From CAZODA01 sp964578485 (lineage in GTDB: Bacteria; Bacteroidota; Bacteroidia; Bacteroidales; Marinilabiliaceae): a DNA stretch of 64,000 bases. Position numbers and translations under genes: made by a program. Positions 44,201-52,870 of the stretch are shown piece by piece (positions within the stretch are counted from its first letter, which is position 1; every line of letters begins with the position of its first letter). The stretch covers positions 1 to 64,000 of the forward strand of contig CAZODA010000009.1 of the NCBI GenBank assembly GCA_964578485.1. The letters run 5' to 3'. Under the pieces are notes generated by a model. It made no database searches and had not been told where the DNA came from. It saw only the letters and a list, made by a program, of their open reading frames with translations.

Positions 44201-45803
44201 AAAAATCGAGCTTGTCTTTTCACCAACTGAAGCAGGTCAATATGTAGATGAACTTGAAATTGAAAGCAATGATTCGACCAACCCTTTGATTACAATTAAT
44301 CTAAAAGGTGAAAGCCAAGGTCCATCAATAAGTGTAAACCTTGAAAAAATTGAAACATCCTTGTTTAAAGGAGAAACAATATCTATAACACTTCTAATTG
44401 AAAATATTGGCAGTTTGGGATCTATTGATTGGGATGTTGGTGGTGAAAGGGTTTCTTTTATTAAAGAGGATCTTAGTGATTGGACCTTGCCTGAAAACCA
44501 AGATAGAATAAGTGACGAAGTTTGGATTGCAAGGAAAAATACTCAGGGACTTTTTAATGCCGCCTTGGAAGATGGATATGGAAGCAGTTCTCCGGCAGGT
44601 ACTCTTTGGGCATTTGGAAATACTGTTGATTTAGAACCCATTGATTATGAACAATGGGCTGATGCAGTTAATAGCAACCCAAGCAGCATGGTTGGTAATG
44701 TAATATCATTGTTGCTTGAATCAGAAAACAAGTATTATGATCTAATGTTTCACAGTTACTCCGGCGGTGGCCCGGGTGGTGGATTTTCCTATTCGCGTGA
44801 ATTTATTCTGCCTGAATGGCTTACTTTTGACATTAAAGACGGATCACTTGATGAAGGAGAGACGGTTGTTGTTGAAATAACAATAGATGGCACAGGCATG
44901 TCGGGTTCTTATACAACTAATTTTGTGGTTCATTCAAATGATCCTGTCAGGCAGAAAATATTTATACCGCTTTCTGTTGAATTTGTAGAAGCTTTGGTTC
45001 TTAATCCCTTAGATGATATAAGGGTAGATCCCGGTTTTGAAACAGAAACAATAGATATTTCTGATGTATTCTATTTTAGCGAATCAGATGATTATACGAT
45101 TTCTATTGCTTCAAGTAAAAAGTCTGTAGCAACAGTTGAGCTGGAGGATGATAATTTAATAATAAGCGAGGTAGGAACAGGAAATACTATTATTACTTTG
45201 AGAGCTGATAATGGCAAAGGTGTTGTTATTTATGACGACTTTCTGTTTATTGTTAATGCACCACCACATGTAGAAAATCCTATTTCTGATATTATTTTAA
45301 CCGAAGGATTTGGAACTTATGAGATAGAACTTGGTGAATTATTCGGAGATATTAATAATGATGTTCTATCATTATCAGTGGTGAGTGAAAGCACTGATGT
45401 TGTTACTGTTAGTTTGGAAAACACCCTTGCTACAATAACTGAAGTAGCTTTGGGTACTTCTGTTATTACTGTAACAGCAGATGATGGATATAGTGGAAGT
45501 ATTAGTAGCTCTTTCACAGTGGAGGTAGAACCCTTTACAAATATCCAACAGCCTGTAGTGCGTGGTATGAGTGTTTGGCCAAATCCTTCAAAAGGTATAG
45601 TTAATATAGATCTTACTGATGTACAAGGTGAAATTATAGTCAGTTTGATTGATATATCCGGAAGGATAATTTCAACAAAACAGTATAATAATCAAGGTAA
45701 TACGATAGTAGTTAATTACTCCTTTGTGTTGAAAGGAATTTATTTCCTTAGGGTAAGTGATAGTGACGGAGTTATTGCAGTTAGAAAAATTATTATTGAA
45801 TAA
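41232..45803 (+). CDS. 1523-residue T9SS-sorted surface protein with a four-copy uncharacterised module
   Basis: Function unknown. Signal peptide about 1-20. Four large units follow. Each opens with a half Ig/BACON-like strand set (IENxGxxxLEWEL), is interrupted by an uncharacterised module (66-203, 417-534, 747-863, 1074-1190), and resumes at PxWLxF...SNDP. In units 1-3 an ASPM/SPD2/Hydin-like Ig domain (ISVNADEIDFG type) follows. The module's shared core has PENQDRISDDVWITR, GLFNAA, SPAGTLWAFG, NPPSMVG and GGGFSYSR. Two cadherin-like Ig repeats (about 1257-1434) and a type A T9SS domain (about 1440-1523, VWPNPSKG) end the protein. Copies 2-4 are close and copy 1 is divergent, with an extra insertion near 143-170. 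Its place behind the hemicellulases suggests, but does not show, binding of plant cell wall or cells. Confidence 0.8.
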   Translation: MRGLLAFCIFFLQAAFLFGQAPKIIVSTDSFNEDLDFGDHTEVELTITNEGNRDLNWEMNFSSSPVYFKKDDWADYTKPENQDRIIDDVWITRQDRRGLYNAALQESFGEWESGSPLGTLWAAGQTSHPSFTYRTFMDMCKAVTSASPFGYSCYMPIFTTEWFKENYGKLSLQLEEAGLYFDIDMETWSIGEEGGSGGFSYTRHNAAPLFLPSAWSGSLPVGGSENLDIIIDAGVLNEGLYHSTLTIVSDDPDTPEKEIYFTISIKGEPEISVNADEIDFGLKPISGNYTFALIIENSGNGPLEISEISFETASFSADLSEFEIGSGRSQKVNITFSPDEIGVFQDVMTIYHNDPNFVPIEVSILGEGVPAPGIEISLQSISEELEYGQYSTHEIIIENSGDYELEWELRLSDIPSKVTFTKEDYAEYNSPGNFDIISSSVAIARKVNEGIFNDFKESKYSSSSSPSGTLWAFGYTKDLNPQDYKVWRDAVNSEPPSMVGRPMSMYLEDENSYIDIMFTQWTSGGNGGGFSYIRDDFPAWLSFNDNSGVVGVGENLTLEIDLFTDYVSAGEYEAFIEILSNDPQKSVITIPVSLIVTGTPEIDGITEFDFEGIFSNETKVVEIEIENKGSDVLQISTVYTESASFTVLDYPESVDGFRSGKIKLSFKNEIAGVYEDVLHIESNDPNNAIFSIDLLGEVLLPPIIQTDKTSISITLAHGDNTSDEVVIENVGNNLLEWELDIFIDEFIEFSKAPYANHNEAENQDRISDDIWITRASSQGIFNIKTENSFESNVSPAGTLWAFGKTLTNEAFDYENWRDAVGSNPPSQVGNVVSLFLIDENRYFDLLFSQWSEGGNGGGFAYSRIEVPSWIRVDQIDGVLDEEENITLTFNFNTNALNAGVYNSKIVISSNDFDHETVEIPVTLTVTGSPEIYTDTDLIEFDPVETGKETVKEFFIENIGSNELEIISISNSLDVFSVIDYPESIMPGEKAKIELVFSPTEAGQYVDELEIESNDSTNPLITINLKGESQGPSISVNLEKIETSLFKGETISITLLIENIGSLGSIDWDVGGERVSFIKEDLSDWTLPENQDRISDEVWIARKNTQGLFNAALEDGYGSSSPAGTLWAFGNTVDLEPIDYEQWADAVNSNPSSMVGNVISLLLESENKYYDLMFHSYSGGGPGGGFSYSREFILPEWLTFDIKDGSLDEGETVVVEITIDGTGMSGSYTTNFVVHSNDPVRQKIFIPLSVEFVEALVLNPLDDIRVDPGFETETIDISDVFYFSESDDYTISIASSKKSVATVELEDDNLIISEVGTGNTIITLRADNGKGVVIYDDFLFIVNAPPHVENPISDIILTEGFGTYEIELGELFGDINNDVLSLSVVSESTDVVTVSLENTLATITEVALGTSVITVTADDGYSGSISSSFTVEVEPFTNIQQPVVRGMSVWPNPSKGIVNIDLTDVQGEIIVSLIDISGRIISTKQYNNQGNTIVVNYSFVLKGIYFLRVSDSDGVIAVRKIIIE

Positions 45804-45822
45804 AAACCCTTGTTGAGATAAG

Positions 45823-45917
45823 AAAAAAGTAGAGGCCTTGCATGCAAAAGAGACCTTGCATGCAAAAGAGACCTTGCATGCAAAAGAGACCTTGCATGCA
45901 AGGTCTCTACTTTTTTT
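45823..45917. terminator. Bidirectional terminator with an 18-bp tandem repeat and GCATGC palindromes
   Basis: The outer arms AAAAAAGTAGAGGCC (45823-45837) and AGGTCTCTACTTTTTTT (45901-45917) pair with one mismatch. Between them an 18-bp unit, CCTTGCATGCAAAAGAGA, occurs three times perfectly (45836, 45854, 45872) and a fourth time in part (45890-45900). The last unit plus the right arm forms a perfect 24-bp palindrome at 45885-45908, centred on GCATGC. It sits between the convergent repeat-protein gene and gltA, just where both need a terminator. Confidence 0.85.
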
Positions 45918-47259
45918 ATCGTTTGTCAATAGCTACATAGTTTCTTCGAATTCCAACATTTTTATATGCGGGTCTTATAATTCTGGCACTTGATGATGTT
46001 GCCTCTTCTATACGGTGGGCTGTCCAGCCTGCTACTCTGGCAATTGCAAATATTGGAGTGAAAAGCTCTTCGGGTATCCCAAGACATTGATAAACAAATC
46101 CGGAATAAAAATCCACATTAGGTGCAATAATTTTTGTTTGGTTTCCTTTAAATTTGTAAAAAGCTTCCGGTCCCAATCTTTCTATTGATTCGTAAAGTCG
46201 GTACTCGTCTTCACGTCCTTTTTCTTTTGCTAATTCTTTCGCTTTTTCTTTCAGGAGGATGCAGCGTGGATCTGAACGTGTATATATGGCATGTCCAATT
46301 CCATATATTTTTCCGGATCCGTCATAGGCCTTTTTGTTAAGTAATTTATTGAGGTATGAATTCACTTCATCATCATCGGCCCAATCTTTTATATTGGATT
46401 TTATATTTTCCATCATTTCAATCACCTTAATGTTGGCTCCTCCATGTAATTCGCCTTTGAGAGAGCCCAACGCTGCAGCAATCGCAGAGTAGGTGTCTGT
46501 TTGTGACGAGCTTACAACCCTTGTGGTAAAGGTTGAATTGTTTCCTCCCCCATGTTCAGCGTGAAGAACAAGTGCCAAGTCAAGCAAATCGGCTTCTAAT
46601 TTTGTGTATTGTGATCCCTTCAACATATAAAGGAAATTCTCTGCCAGACTAAGTTCAGGATTTGGATGTCGTATAACCAATGACTTTCTCTGGAATGAAT
46701 GACGCATACCAAAATAAGCATAAGCAACAATTACAGGAACACGTGCCAGCAGACTTATCGATTGTCTGATGAGATTTTCAGGGCTGTAATTCTCCGCCTT
46801 TTCATCATCAGCATACAAGCCTAATACTGTGCGTGCCAACATATTCATTATGTTTTTTCCTCTCAGTGAAAGTATTAGGTTTTTGGATAAAGAATATGGT
46901 AACTCCTGTTTTTCCTTTATCAGATCAGTAAATTCTTTGAGCTCTTTATTATCAGGCAATTGACCTGTAAGCAATAAGAACGCAGTTTCTTCAAAACCAT
47001 GCCGACCATCGTTTTGAAAGCCTCTTGCAAGATTTGTTAAATCATAGCCTCTGTAATAAAGCTCCCCATGTATAGGAATATTATTCCCATTATTGTCTTT
47101 CTGATAACCAATCACATCACCAATGTTGGTTAAGCCTACCAAGACGCCGGAAAAATCAGCATTGCGCAGACCTCTTTTAACATTATAAGTATGATATAAT
47201 TCTTTGTCGATCTCGCAGCCTTTTACTGCCATTAGAGCTAATTTTTCTAGTAAAGTCAT
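45916..47259 (-). CDS. gltA: Citrate synthase (GltA)
   Basis: Condenses acetyl-CoA and oxaloacetate to citrate, the entry to 2-oxoglutarate and hence glutamate. The family histidines are visible in LHAEHGGGNNST and GELHGGAN, and the catalytic Asp in APNVDFYSG. The start at 47259 (MTLLEKLALM) gives 447 residues and clears argH by 10 bases. An upstream ATG at 47295 would overlap argH by 26 bases and add a less likely N-terminus. It is the last gene of the arginine-proline cluster, ends in a bidirectional terminator, and fits a job of feeding glutamate-derived pathways. A 2-methylcitrate synthase role cannot be excluded. Confidence 0.93.
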   Translation of the reverse strand: MTLLEKLALMAVKGCEIDKELYHTYNVKRGLRNADFSGVLVGLTNIGDVIGYQKDNNGNNIPIHGELYYRGYDLTNLARGFQNDGRHGFEETAFLLLTGQLPDNKELKEFTDLIKEKQELPYSLSKNLILSLRGKNIMNMLARTVLGLYADDEKAENYSPENLIRQSISLLARVPVIVAYAYFGMRHSFQRKSLVIRHPNPELSLAENFLYMLKGSQYTKLEADLLDLALVLHAEHGGGNNSTFTTRVVSSSQTDTYSAIAAALGSLKGELHGGANIKVIEMMENIKSNIKDWADDDEVNSYLNKLLNKKAYDGSGKIYGIGHAIYTRSDPRCILLKEKAKELAKEKGREDEYRLYESIERLGPEAFYKFKGNQTKIIAPNVDFYSGFVYQCLGIPEELFTPIFAIARVAGWTAHRIEEATSSSARIIRPAYKNVGIRRNYVAIDKR

Positions 47260-47269
47260 CTGTTTTAAA

Positions 47270-48601
47270 TTAATTAAGTAAGTTGTTAATTGCATTTTTC
47301 ATTTTATCAAAAGAAAACTCTTGAATCAAATTATTCATTTTTTCTTTGATTTCATCTGTACATAAATTACCTATGCTTCCGGCATGTGTATGTTTAAGTT
47401 GACCATCCGGCGAAAATGTACCGGCTTCAATTTCCAGTCCTACCTGCTTATATGCCTCTCTAAACGCAACCCCTTTCAGCACCCTTTTATTAACTTCTTC
47501 TACACTAAAAGCAAGCTTGTAATCAGGATTTTCCATTATATTTTTTGTGATAGTCATTTTCTCAACTGCATACGCTGTAAGATCAATACAGCTCATTAAT
47601 TCATCAAATGCAGGCAGGTATATTTCTTTAATTATTTGAAGATCACGAAAATAACCCGAAGGTAAGTTGGTGCTTATCAGACTGATTTGTCCGGCCAGAG
47701 ATTGGATTTTATTGCATCTCGCTCTTATCAGTTCAAAGACATCAGGGTTTTTTTTGTGTGGCATAATACTGGAGCCTGTTGTAAGCTCTTCCGGTAAGCT
47801 AATAAAGCCAAAGTTTTGGCTTATATATAAACAAGCATCCATAGCAAGTTTTCCAATTGTTGAAGCAATTGAAGCCAAGGCCATGGATACAATTTTTTCA
47901 GTTTTGCCCCTTGCCATTTGTGCATAAACCACATTATAACTTAAATCATCAAAGCCCAATAATTGTGTTGTAAGTTCCCTGTCTAAAGGAAAGGAACTGC
48001 CATAACCTGCAGCGGCACCTAAGGGGTTTTGATTTACTATACGCCAGGCAGCAAGAAGCAAATGCATATCATCAGTAAGACTTTCGGCATAAGCTCCAAA
48101 CCAAAGACCGAAAGATGAGGGCATTGCAACCTGAAGATGGGTATAACCAGGTAAGAGGTCATCTTTATGCTTCTCACTCTTAGCTTGAAGTATAGAAAAA
48201 AGATCTACAAGAGCATTAGACAATTCATAAATTCTTTGGCGCGAATAAAGTTTTAAATCAAGTAATACCTGGTCGTTTCTTGAGCGTCCGCTATGAACTT
48301 TTTTCCCTATTTCACCAAGCTTGTTAGTCAGCAGTATTTCTACCTGTGAATGAATATCTTCTACTCCATCTTCTATTATCAGCTGCTTTTTTTCTGCAAG
48401 ATCATATAATTTGCGAAGTTCAGGTAGAAGAGTATTTAATTCTTCATCTGTTAAAAGCCCTGTTTTTTCAAGCATGATGATATGTGCCATTGTTCCTAAT
48501 ATATCAAAGGGAGCCAATTCTAAGTCAAGTTCTTTATCGCGTCCGATAGTGAACTCTTCTATTTTTTTATCTACTTTACTGTTTTTATCCCAGAGCTTCA
48601 T
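47270..48601 (-). CDS. argH: Argininosuccinate lyase (ArgH)
   Basis: Last step of arginine synthesis, splitting argininosuccinate into arginine and fumarate. The 443-residue protein carries the fumarase/aspartase-superfamily signature GSSIMPHKKNP at 276-286, with a catalytic Ser in that loop, and HSGRSRNDQ near 103-111. His155 is in YTHLQ. It sits 61 bases downstream of argE and 10 upstream of gltA in the same direction. Confidence 0.97.
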   Translation of the reverse strand: MKLWDKNSKVDKKIEEFTIGRDKELDLELAPFDILGTMAHIIMLEKTGLLTDEELNTLLPELRKLYDLAEKKQLIIEDGVEDIHSQVEILLTNKLGEIGKKVHSGRSRNDQVLLDLKLYSRQRIYELSNALVDLFSILQAKSEKHKDDLLPGYTHLQVAMPSSFGLWFGAYAESLTDDMHLLLAAWRIVNQNPLGAAAGYGSSFPLDRELTTQLLGFDDLSYNVVYAQMARGKTEKIVSMALASIASTIGKLAMDACLYISQNFGFISLPEELTTGSSIMPHKKNPDVFELIRARCNKIQSLAGQISLISTNLPSGYFRDLQIIKEIYLPAFDELMSCIDLTAYAVEKMTITKNIMENPDYKLAFSVEEVNKRVLKGVAFREAYKQVGLEIEAGTFSPDGQLKHTHAGSIGNLCTDEIKEKMNNLIQEFSFDKMKNAINNLLN

Positions 48602-48662
48602 TTTTCTTGTTGTTTAAAATATTTTTTGTTATTCCAATTACCATGATTTGCTCATAATTTTA

Positions 48663-49724
48663 TTATAGTTCTAAACCATCCAATAATTCTATATAAATCT
48701 TAATACCTTGTTTAATTTCATCAATTAAAATATATTCATTTGCCGTATGCGAACGTGCCGAATCTCCGGGCCCAATCTTTAAAGTATTGAATGGCATTAC
48801 AGCTTGATCGCTACAAGTAGGGGAGCCAAATGCTTCTAAGCCAATAGCTTTGCCTTTTTTCACAATGGGATGTTCAAGAGCTATGGAAGATGAATTTAAC
48901 CTGAATGATCTGGCATTCAGTTCACAGTCAACTTTACTTTTTAATATTTCAAAGACTTCCCGTATGTTGTAACATTCGTTTACCCTGACATCTACGGTAA
49001 AAGAACAAATATCAGGAATTACATTATGTTGGATCCCTGCCTGTATTCCTGTTATGGTCATTTTAACATCTCCAAGGAAGGGAGAAGTTTTGCTAAAGCG
49101 GTAGTCTCTGAAAAACTCTAATATGGGCAATGCTTTTATTATAGCATTTATTCCTTCATTTCTTGCTGCATGCCCTTGCTTGCCATAAACTTTTCCATCT
49201 ATAACAAGTAGTCCTTTTTCGGCAACAGCCATTTGCATTTTTGTGGGTTCTCCCACTACTCCCAAATCTATATTTCCGAGATCGGGGAGGATGGAGCCTA
49301 CATTGTTGGGACCGGAAATTTCTTCTTCAGCAGTAGCTGCAAAAATAAGATTATAGGGCCGGGGTTTCTGCGAAAGGAAACGAAATGCCGCTAAAAGTGC
49401 TACCAATGGTCCACCCGCATCATTGCTTCCTAATCCTGTTATTTTTCCGTCTTTTTCGAGAGGATACAAAGGGTCGCTTTCCCAGCTCCCTGAAGCGTTT
49501 ACTGTGTCGATATGTGAATTTAGCAGAATAGTTGGACGCGAAGGCTTATATCCCGGAGCGACAGTCCATACATTATTATTTTTTCTAATAACGCTATGAC
49601 CAAAATTTTGCAGTCTTTTCTCCATGAAATCAGCTGCCTGCTTTTCATTGCGGCTGGTTGAGGATATTGCAATAAGCTGTTTTAAAAGTTCAATTGATTC
49701 GGATGTGAATTGTTTAATAAGCAT
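48663..49724 (-). CDS. argE: M20-family deacylase, probable N-succinylcitrulline (acetylcitrulline) desuccinylase (ArgE-like)
   Basis: A 353-residue metallopeptidase-fold deacylase. The metal ligands are His71 in NSHIDTV, Asp102 in GSNDAGG, Glu133/Glu134 in TAEEEISG and a C-terminal His in RSHTANEY. In Bacteroidota that use acylated ornithine, the deacylation comes after transcarbamylation. The likely substrate is therefore N-succinyl-L-citrulline and not N-acetylornithine. The adjoining argF' with its Pro90 supports that. The gene lies 58 bases after argB. Other M20 peptidases look similar, so the context carries much of the call. Confidence 0.88.
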   Translation of the reverse strand: MLIKQFTSESIELLKQLIAISSTSRNEKQAADFMEKRLQNFGHSVIRKNNNVWTVAPGYKPSRPTILLNSHIDTVNASGSWESDPLYPLEKDGKITGLGSNDAGGPLVALLAAFRFLSQKPRPYNLIFAATAEEEISGPNNVGSILPDLGNIDLGVVGEPTKMQMAVAEKGLLVIDGKVYGKQGHAARNEGINAIIKALPILEFFRDYRFSKTSPFLGDVKMTITGIQAGIQHNVIPDICSFTVDVRVNECYNIREVFEILKSKVDCELNARSFRLNSSSIALEHPIVKKGKAIGLEAFGSPTCSDQAVMPFNTLKIGPGDSARSHTANEYILIDEIKQGIKIYIELLDGLEL

Positions 49725-49782
49725 TGTTTCTTATTTACAGATTTGATAGTTACAAGTCTGAATATTAACAAATAACTGAGCT

Positions 49783-50559
49783 TTACAATTTTAAAATGGT
49801 GCCCCTTGGATTTTTTGATCCTAAGGCATCTGCATTAGTGATTCTAATTCGCGAAACTCCTTTTTTCAAAGCATCAAAGCTATTATCTAGCTTAGGTATC
49901 ATACCTCCGTCAATAATTCCATCAGTTTTAAGTTTTTGATAATCTTCAGGAGTAATTATAGATATAAGCGAATTCGGATCATTAATATCGGCTAACACTC
50001 CCGGCAGCTCAAAGCAAAAATTCAATGTAATATCATAAAATTCCGCTAATGCAACGGCAAGGGCAGAAGCTATTGTATCAGCATTAGTATTTAAAAGCGT
50101 GCCTTTGCCATTATGGGTAATTGGTGCAATTACCGGTACAACTCCTTTCCCTAATAAAGAAGCAAGAGCCTTTGCATCAACTTGTTCAATATCTCCTACA
50201 TATCCATAATCAATTATTGAATTAGTTCTTTTTTTTGATTTTATAATATTTAAATCAGCACCTGTCAGCCCCAAGGCATTTTGATTATGAGCCTGCAAAC
50301 CTGCAATTACATTTTTATTTACCAGACCGGCATATACCATAGTTACTATATCGAGCATAGGCTCATCAGTAATTCTGCGCCCTTCAACCATTTTTGTTTC
50401 AACTCCGAGTTTTTCAGCCATTGCAGTTGCTGAACGTCCACCACCGTGAACCAAAATTTTTGGCGACGGAAGGGATGAAAAATCATTTAGAAAGCTTTCC
50501 AGCTTGTTAGCTTCTTCAACTACTCGGCCACCAACTTTAATAATTAATAATTTTTTCAT
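49783..50559 (-). CDS. argB: N-acylglutamate kinase (ArgB)
   Basis: Phosphorylates the gamma-carboxylate of N-acylglutamate, the second step of arginine synthesis. The 258-residue amino-acid kinase has KVGGRVVEE near 8-16 and HGGGRSATAMAEKLG near 39-53, followed by the usual GLTGADLN and NTNADTIASALA segments. It lacks the N-terminal helix of the hexameric, arginine-inhibited type, so feedback inhibition is not obvious. In this pathway the acyl group is probably succinyl. argF' is 6 bases upstream in transcription order. Confidence 0.95.
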   Translation of the reverse strand: MKKLLIIKVGGRVVEEANKLESFLNDFSSLPSPKILVHGGGRSATAMAEKLGVETKMVEGRRITDEPMLDIVTMVYAGLVNKNVIAGLQAHNQNALGLTGADLNIIKSKKRTNSIIDYGYVGDIEQVDAKALASLLGKGVVPVIAPITHNGKGTLLNTNADTIASALAVALAEFYDITLNFCFELPGVLADINDPNSLISIITPEDYQKLKTDGIIDGGMIPKLDNSFDALKKGVSRIRITNADALGSKNPRGTILKL

Positions 50560-50565
50560 TTAAAA

Positions 50566-51525
50566 TTACTTTTGTCCTGCAATGTTTTGTAACATTCGTT
50601 TAAACACCACTTGGGCAGAAACAACTCTATTGGCAGCTTCTTCAATTACAATTGAAGAACTGCTGTCTAATACTGCATCAGTTACTATCATATTTCTACG
50701 CACCGGAAGACAATGCATAAATTTGGCATTATTTGTCACTTTCATTTTTTTCTCATCTACTGTCCATTTTTTATCCGTAGATAAAATTTTTCCATACTGT
50801 TCATAGCTTGCCCAATTTTTTGCATAAATAAAGTCAGCACCTTTAAATGCCTTCTCTTGGTCAGCTTCGTAATTAACACCCTTCATAAATTCAGGTGCAA
50901 GTTTATAACCTTCAGGATGTGTTACAGTAAGATCTACCTTGGCAACTTTCATCCATTCAACAAAAGAATTGGGAACTGCCTGCGGCAATGCCCTTGGATG
51001 AGGTGCCCAGGTGAGTACTACCTTCGGACGCTCTACTGTTTTTAATTCTTCAATAGTAATCAGATCCGCAAAGGACTGAAGTGGATGCCTTGTGGCAGAC
51101 TCTAAACTTACAACCGGAACGCCCGAATATTCAATGAATTGATTGAGTATTTTTTCGCTGTAATCATCTTCTTTATTTTCGAAACCTGCAAATGATCTGA
51201 CCCCTATTATATCACAATATCGCCCCATCACAGGTACTGCCTCACGGATATGTTCAGGTTTGTCTCCATCCATAATTACCCCATGTTCAGTTTCTAACTG
51301 CCACCCTTCTTTGTTAACATCCATAACAATTACATTCATTCCAAGGTTAAAGCCTGCCCTTTGGCTGCTTAAACGTGTTCTTAAACTGGAATTGAAAAAT
51401 AAAAGCAATAAGGTTTTATTTTTTCCAAGTACTTGATCTGAATAAGGATTGCTTTTTACATAACGGGCATCTTCAAGGGCTTTGTTTAAATCTCCTATAT
51501 CCTGCGGAGTTAAAAATCTTTTCAT
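50566..51525 (-). CDS. argF': N-succinyl-L-ornithine carbamoyltransferase (ArgF')
   Basis: Transfers carbamoyl phosphate to an N-acylated ornithine. The 319-residue protein is very close in motif to the Bacteroides fragilis enzyme: NSSLRTRLSSQ near 45-55 (phosphate site), DGDKPEH at 86-92, SATRHPLQSFAD and HCLPVRRN. Residue 90 is proline. In the B. fragilis enzyme Pro90 marks succinylornithine use, while Glu at the equivalent place marks acetylornithine use; a single swap changes preference. This one is thus predicted to use N-succinylornithine. It is 9 bases after proA and 6 before argB. Confidence 0.94.
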   Translation of the reverse strand: MKRFLTPQDIGDLNKALEDARYVKSNPYSDQVLGKNKTLLLLFFNSSLRTRLSSQRAGFNLGMNVIVMDVNKEGWQLETEHGVIMDGDKPEHIREAVPVMGRYCDIIGVRSFAGFENKEDDYSEKILNQFIEYSGVPVVSLESATRHPLQSFADLITIEELKTVERPKVVLTWAPHPRALPQAVPNSFVEWMKVAKVDLTVTHPEGYKLAPEFMKGVNYEADQEKAFKGADFIYAKNWASYEQYGKILSTDKKWTVDEKKMKVTNNAKFMHCLPVRRNMIVTDAVLDSSSSIVIEEAANRVVSAQVVFKRMLQNIAGQK

Positions 51526-51534
51526 AAATTTTGT

Positions 51535-52809
51535 TTATATAGGTCTGGTTTTACTGTTACTTTCAATCAGCCATTTATAACTGGTTAATTCTGGAAGTGC
51601 CATTGGACCCCTGGCATGTAGTTTTTGGGTGCTGATACCAATTTCTGCTCCCATTCCAAATTGTGCACCATCGGTAAATGCTGTTGAAGTATTAACATAA
51701 ACAGCAGCTGCATCCACTTCTTTAAAAAACCTGTTTTTATTTTCTTCACTTGTAGTTAGTATTGCTTCACTGTGAAGAGTGCTGTATTTGGCAATATGCT
51801 CAAGCGCCTCATCTATGTTGTCAACAGTTTTTAGAGATAATCTATAATCTAAATGCTCCTTTCCCCATGAATTGTCTGTTGCTTTTTGCAAGAGTTTCGT
51901 CGGGTAGTGGTTTTTAAGAACTTTATATGATCTTTCATCAGCTTCTATAACAACGTTTTCATTTGCAAGTGATCCTACAATAATGGATAAATCATTTAGT
52001 CTGCTACTATGTATTATTAAACATTCAAGTGCATTACAAACGCTTACTCTTCTTGTTTTCGCATTAAAAATCACATTACTCCCCAAAGTAAGATCTGCTG
52101 TTTCGTCAAAATAGGTGTGAACTACACCGGCTCCTGTTTCTATGACAGGTATTTTTGAATTGTCCCTAACAGAATCAATTAAGCCCTGAGAACCCCTTGG
52201 AATTAGTACATCCACGAATCCAACTGCATTCATTAATTCTGTGGCTGCTTCACGCTCAGGTGGTAACAATTGTAATACATCAGGTGAAATATTATGGGCT
52301 TCAAGACTTGCTTTGATGATTTCAGCAATGGCCCGGTTCGAATTCCATGCATCCTGCCCACCTTTTAAAACACTAACATTTCCGGTCTTAAAGCATAGGG
52401 CGAATACATCGAATGTTACATTTGGTCTGGCTTCATAAATTACTCCTACTACACCAAGGGCTACCCTTATTTTTTGTAGTTTTAAACCTGAAGGCATTTC
52501 ACGTTGTTCCAATATTTCTCCTATTGGTGAGTCCATATTTGCAATATTCCTTAAATCTCCTGCTATACCTTTTATTCGTTCTTCAGTTAGCATAAGTCTG
52601 TCATAGCGGGGATCGGATTTTTCCATTTTTTCTAAATCTAATTTATTAGCTTCTATCAGTGAGGGAATATCCGCTTCTGCCCTGTCAGCTATATCAAGCA
52701 ACACTTTTTTGATAGTATCATTATCAGTTCTCACCATTATTTGTGTAACTTCCTTAGCTCTCTGTATTTGTTTTTTAGTAGTCATCTCCTTAAGCTTTTG
52801 TTTCCGCAA
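51535..52809 (-). CDS. proA: Gamma-glutamyl phosphate reductase (ProA)
   Basis: Second step of proline synthesis, reducing glutamyl phosphate to glutamate semialdehyde with NADPH. The 424-residue aldehyde-dehydrogenase-fold protein has the catalytic cysteine Cys258 in RVSVCNALECL and the motif YEARPNVTFD near 125-134. A second ATG at 52785 (MTTKKQ) would shorten it by eight residues and is equally plausible. It lies 61 bases downstream of proB, in the middle of the arginine genes. Confidence 0.96.
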   Translation of the reverse strand: MRKQKLKEMTTKKQIQRAKEVTQIMVRTDNDTIKKVLLDIADRAEADIPSLIEANKLDLEKMEKSDPRYDRLMLTEERIKGIAGDLRNIANMDSPIGEILEQREMPSGLKLQKIRVALGVVGVIYEARPNVTFDVFALCFKTGNVSVLKGGQDAWNSNRAIAEIIKASLEAHNISPDVLQLLPPEREAATELMNAVGFVDVLIPRGSQGLIDSVRDNSKIPVIETGAGVVHTYFDETADLTLGSNVIFNAKTRRVSVCNALECLIIHSSRLNDLSIIVGSLANENVVIEADERSYKVLKNHYPTKLLQKATDNSWGKEHLDYRLSLKTVDNIDEALEHIAKYSTLHSEAILTTSEENKNRFFKEVDAAAVYVNTSTAFTDGAQFGMGAEIGISTQKLHARGPMALPELTSYKWLIESNSKTRPI

Positions 52810-52870
52810 AATATTTAATTAATATTTGTTGTATTTCTGTTTTTTCAAATTAGAAATGGCTTAGTTATTT

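Noticed and set aside
45672..45929. Small - strand frame with repeated ACKVSF units
   Set aside because: It is only the translation of the 18-bp terminator repeats and overlaps the end of the surface-protein gene.
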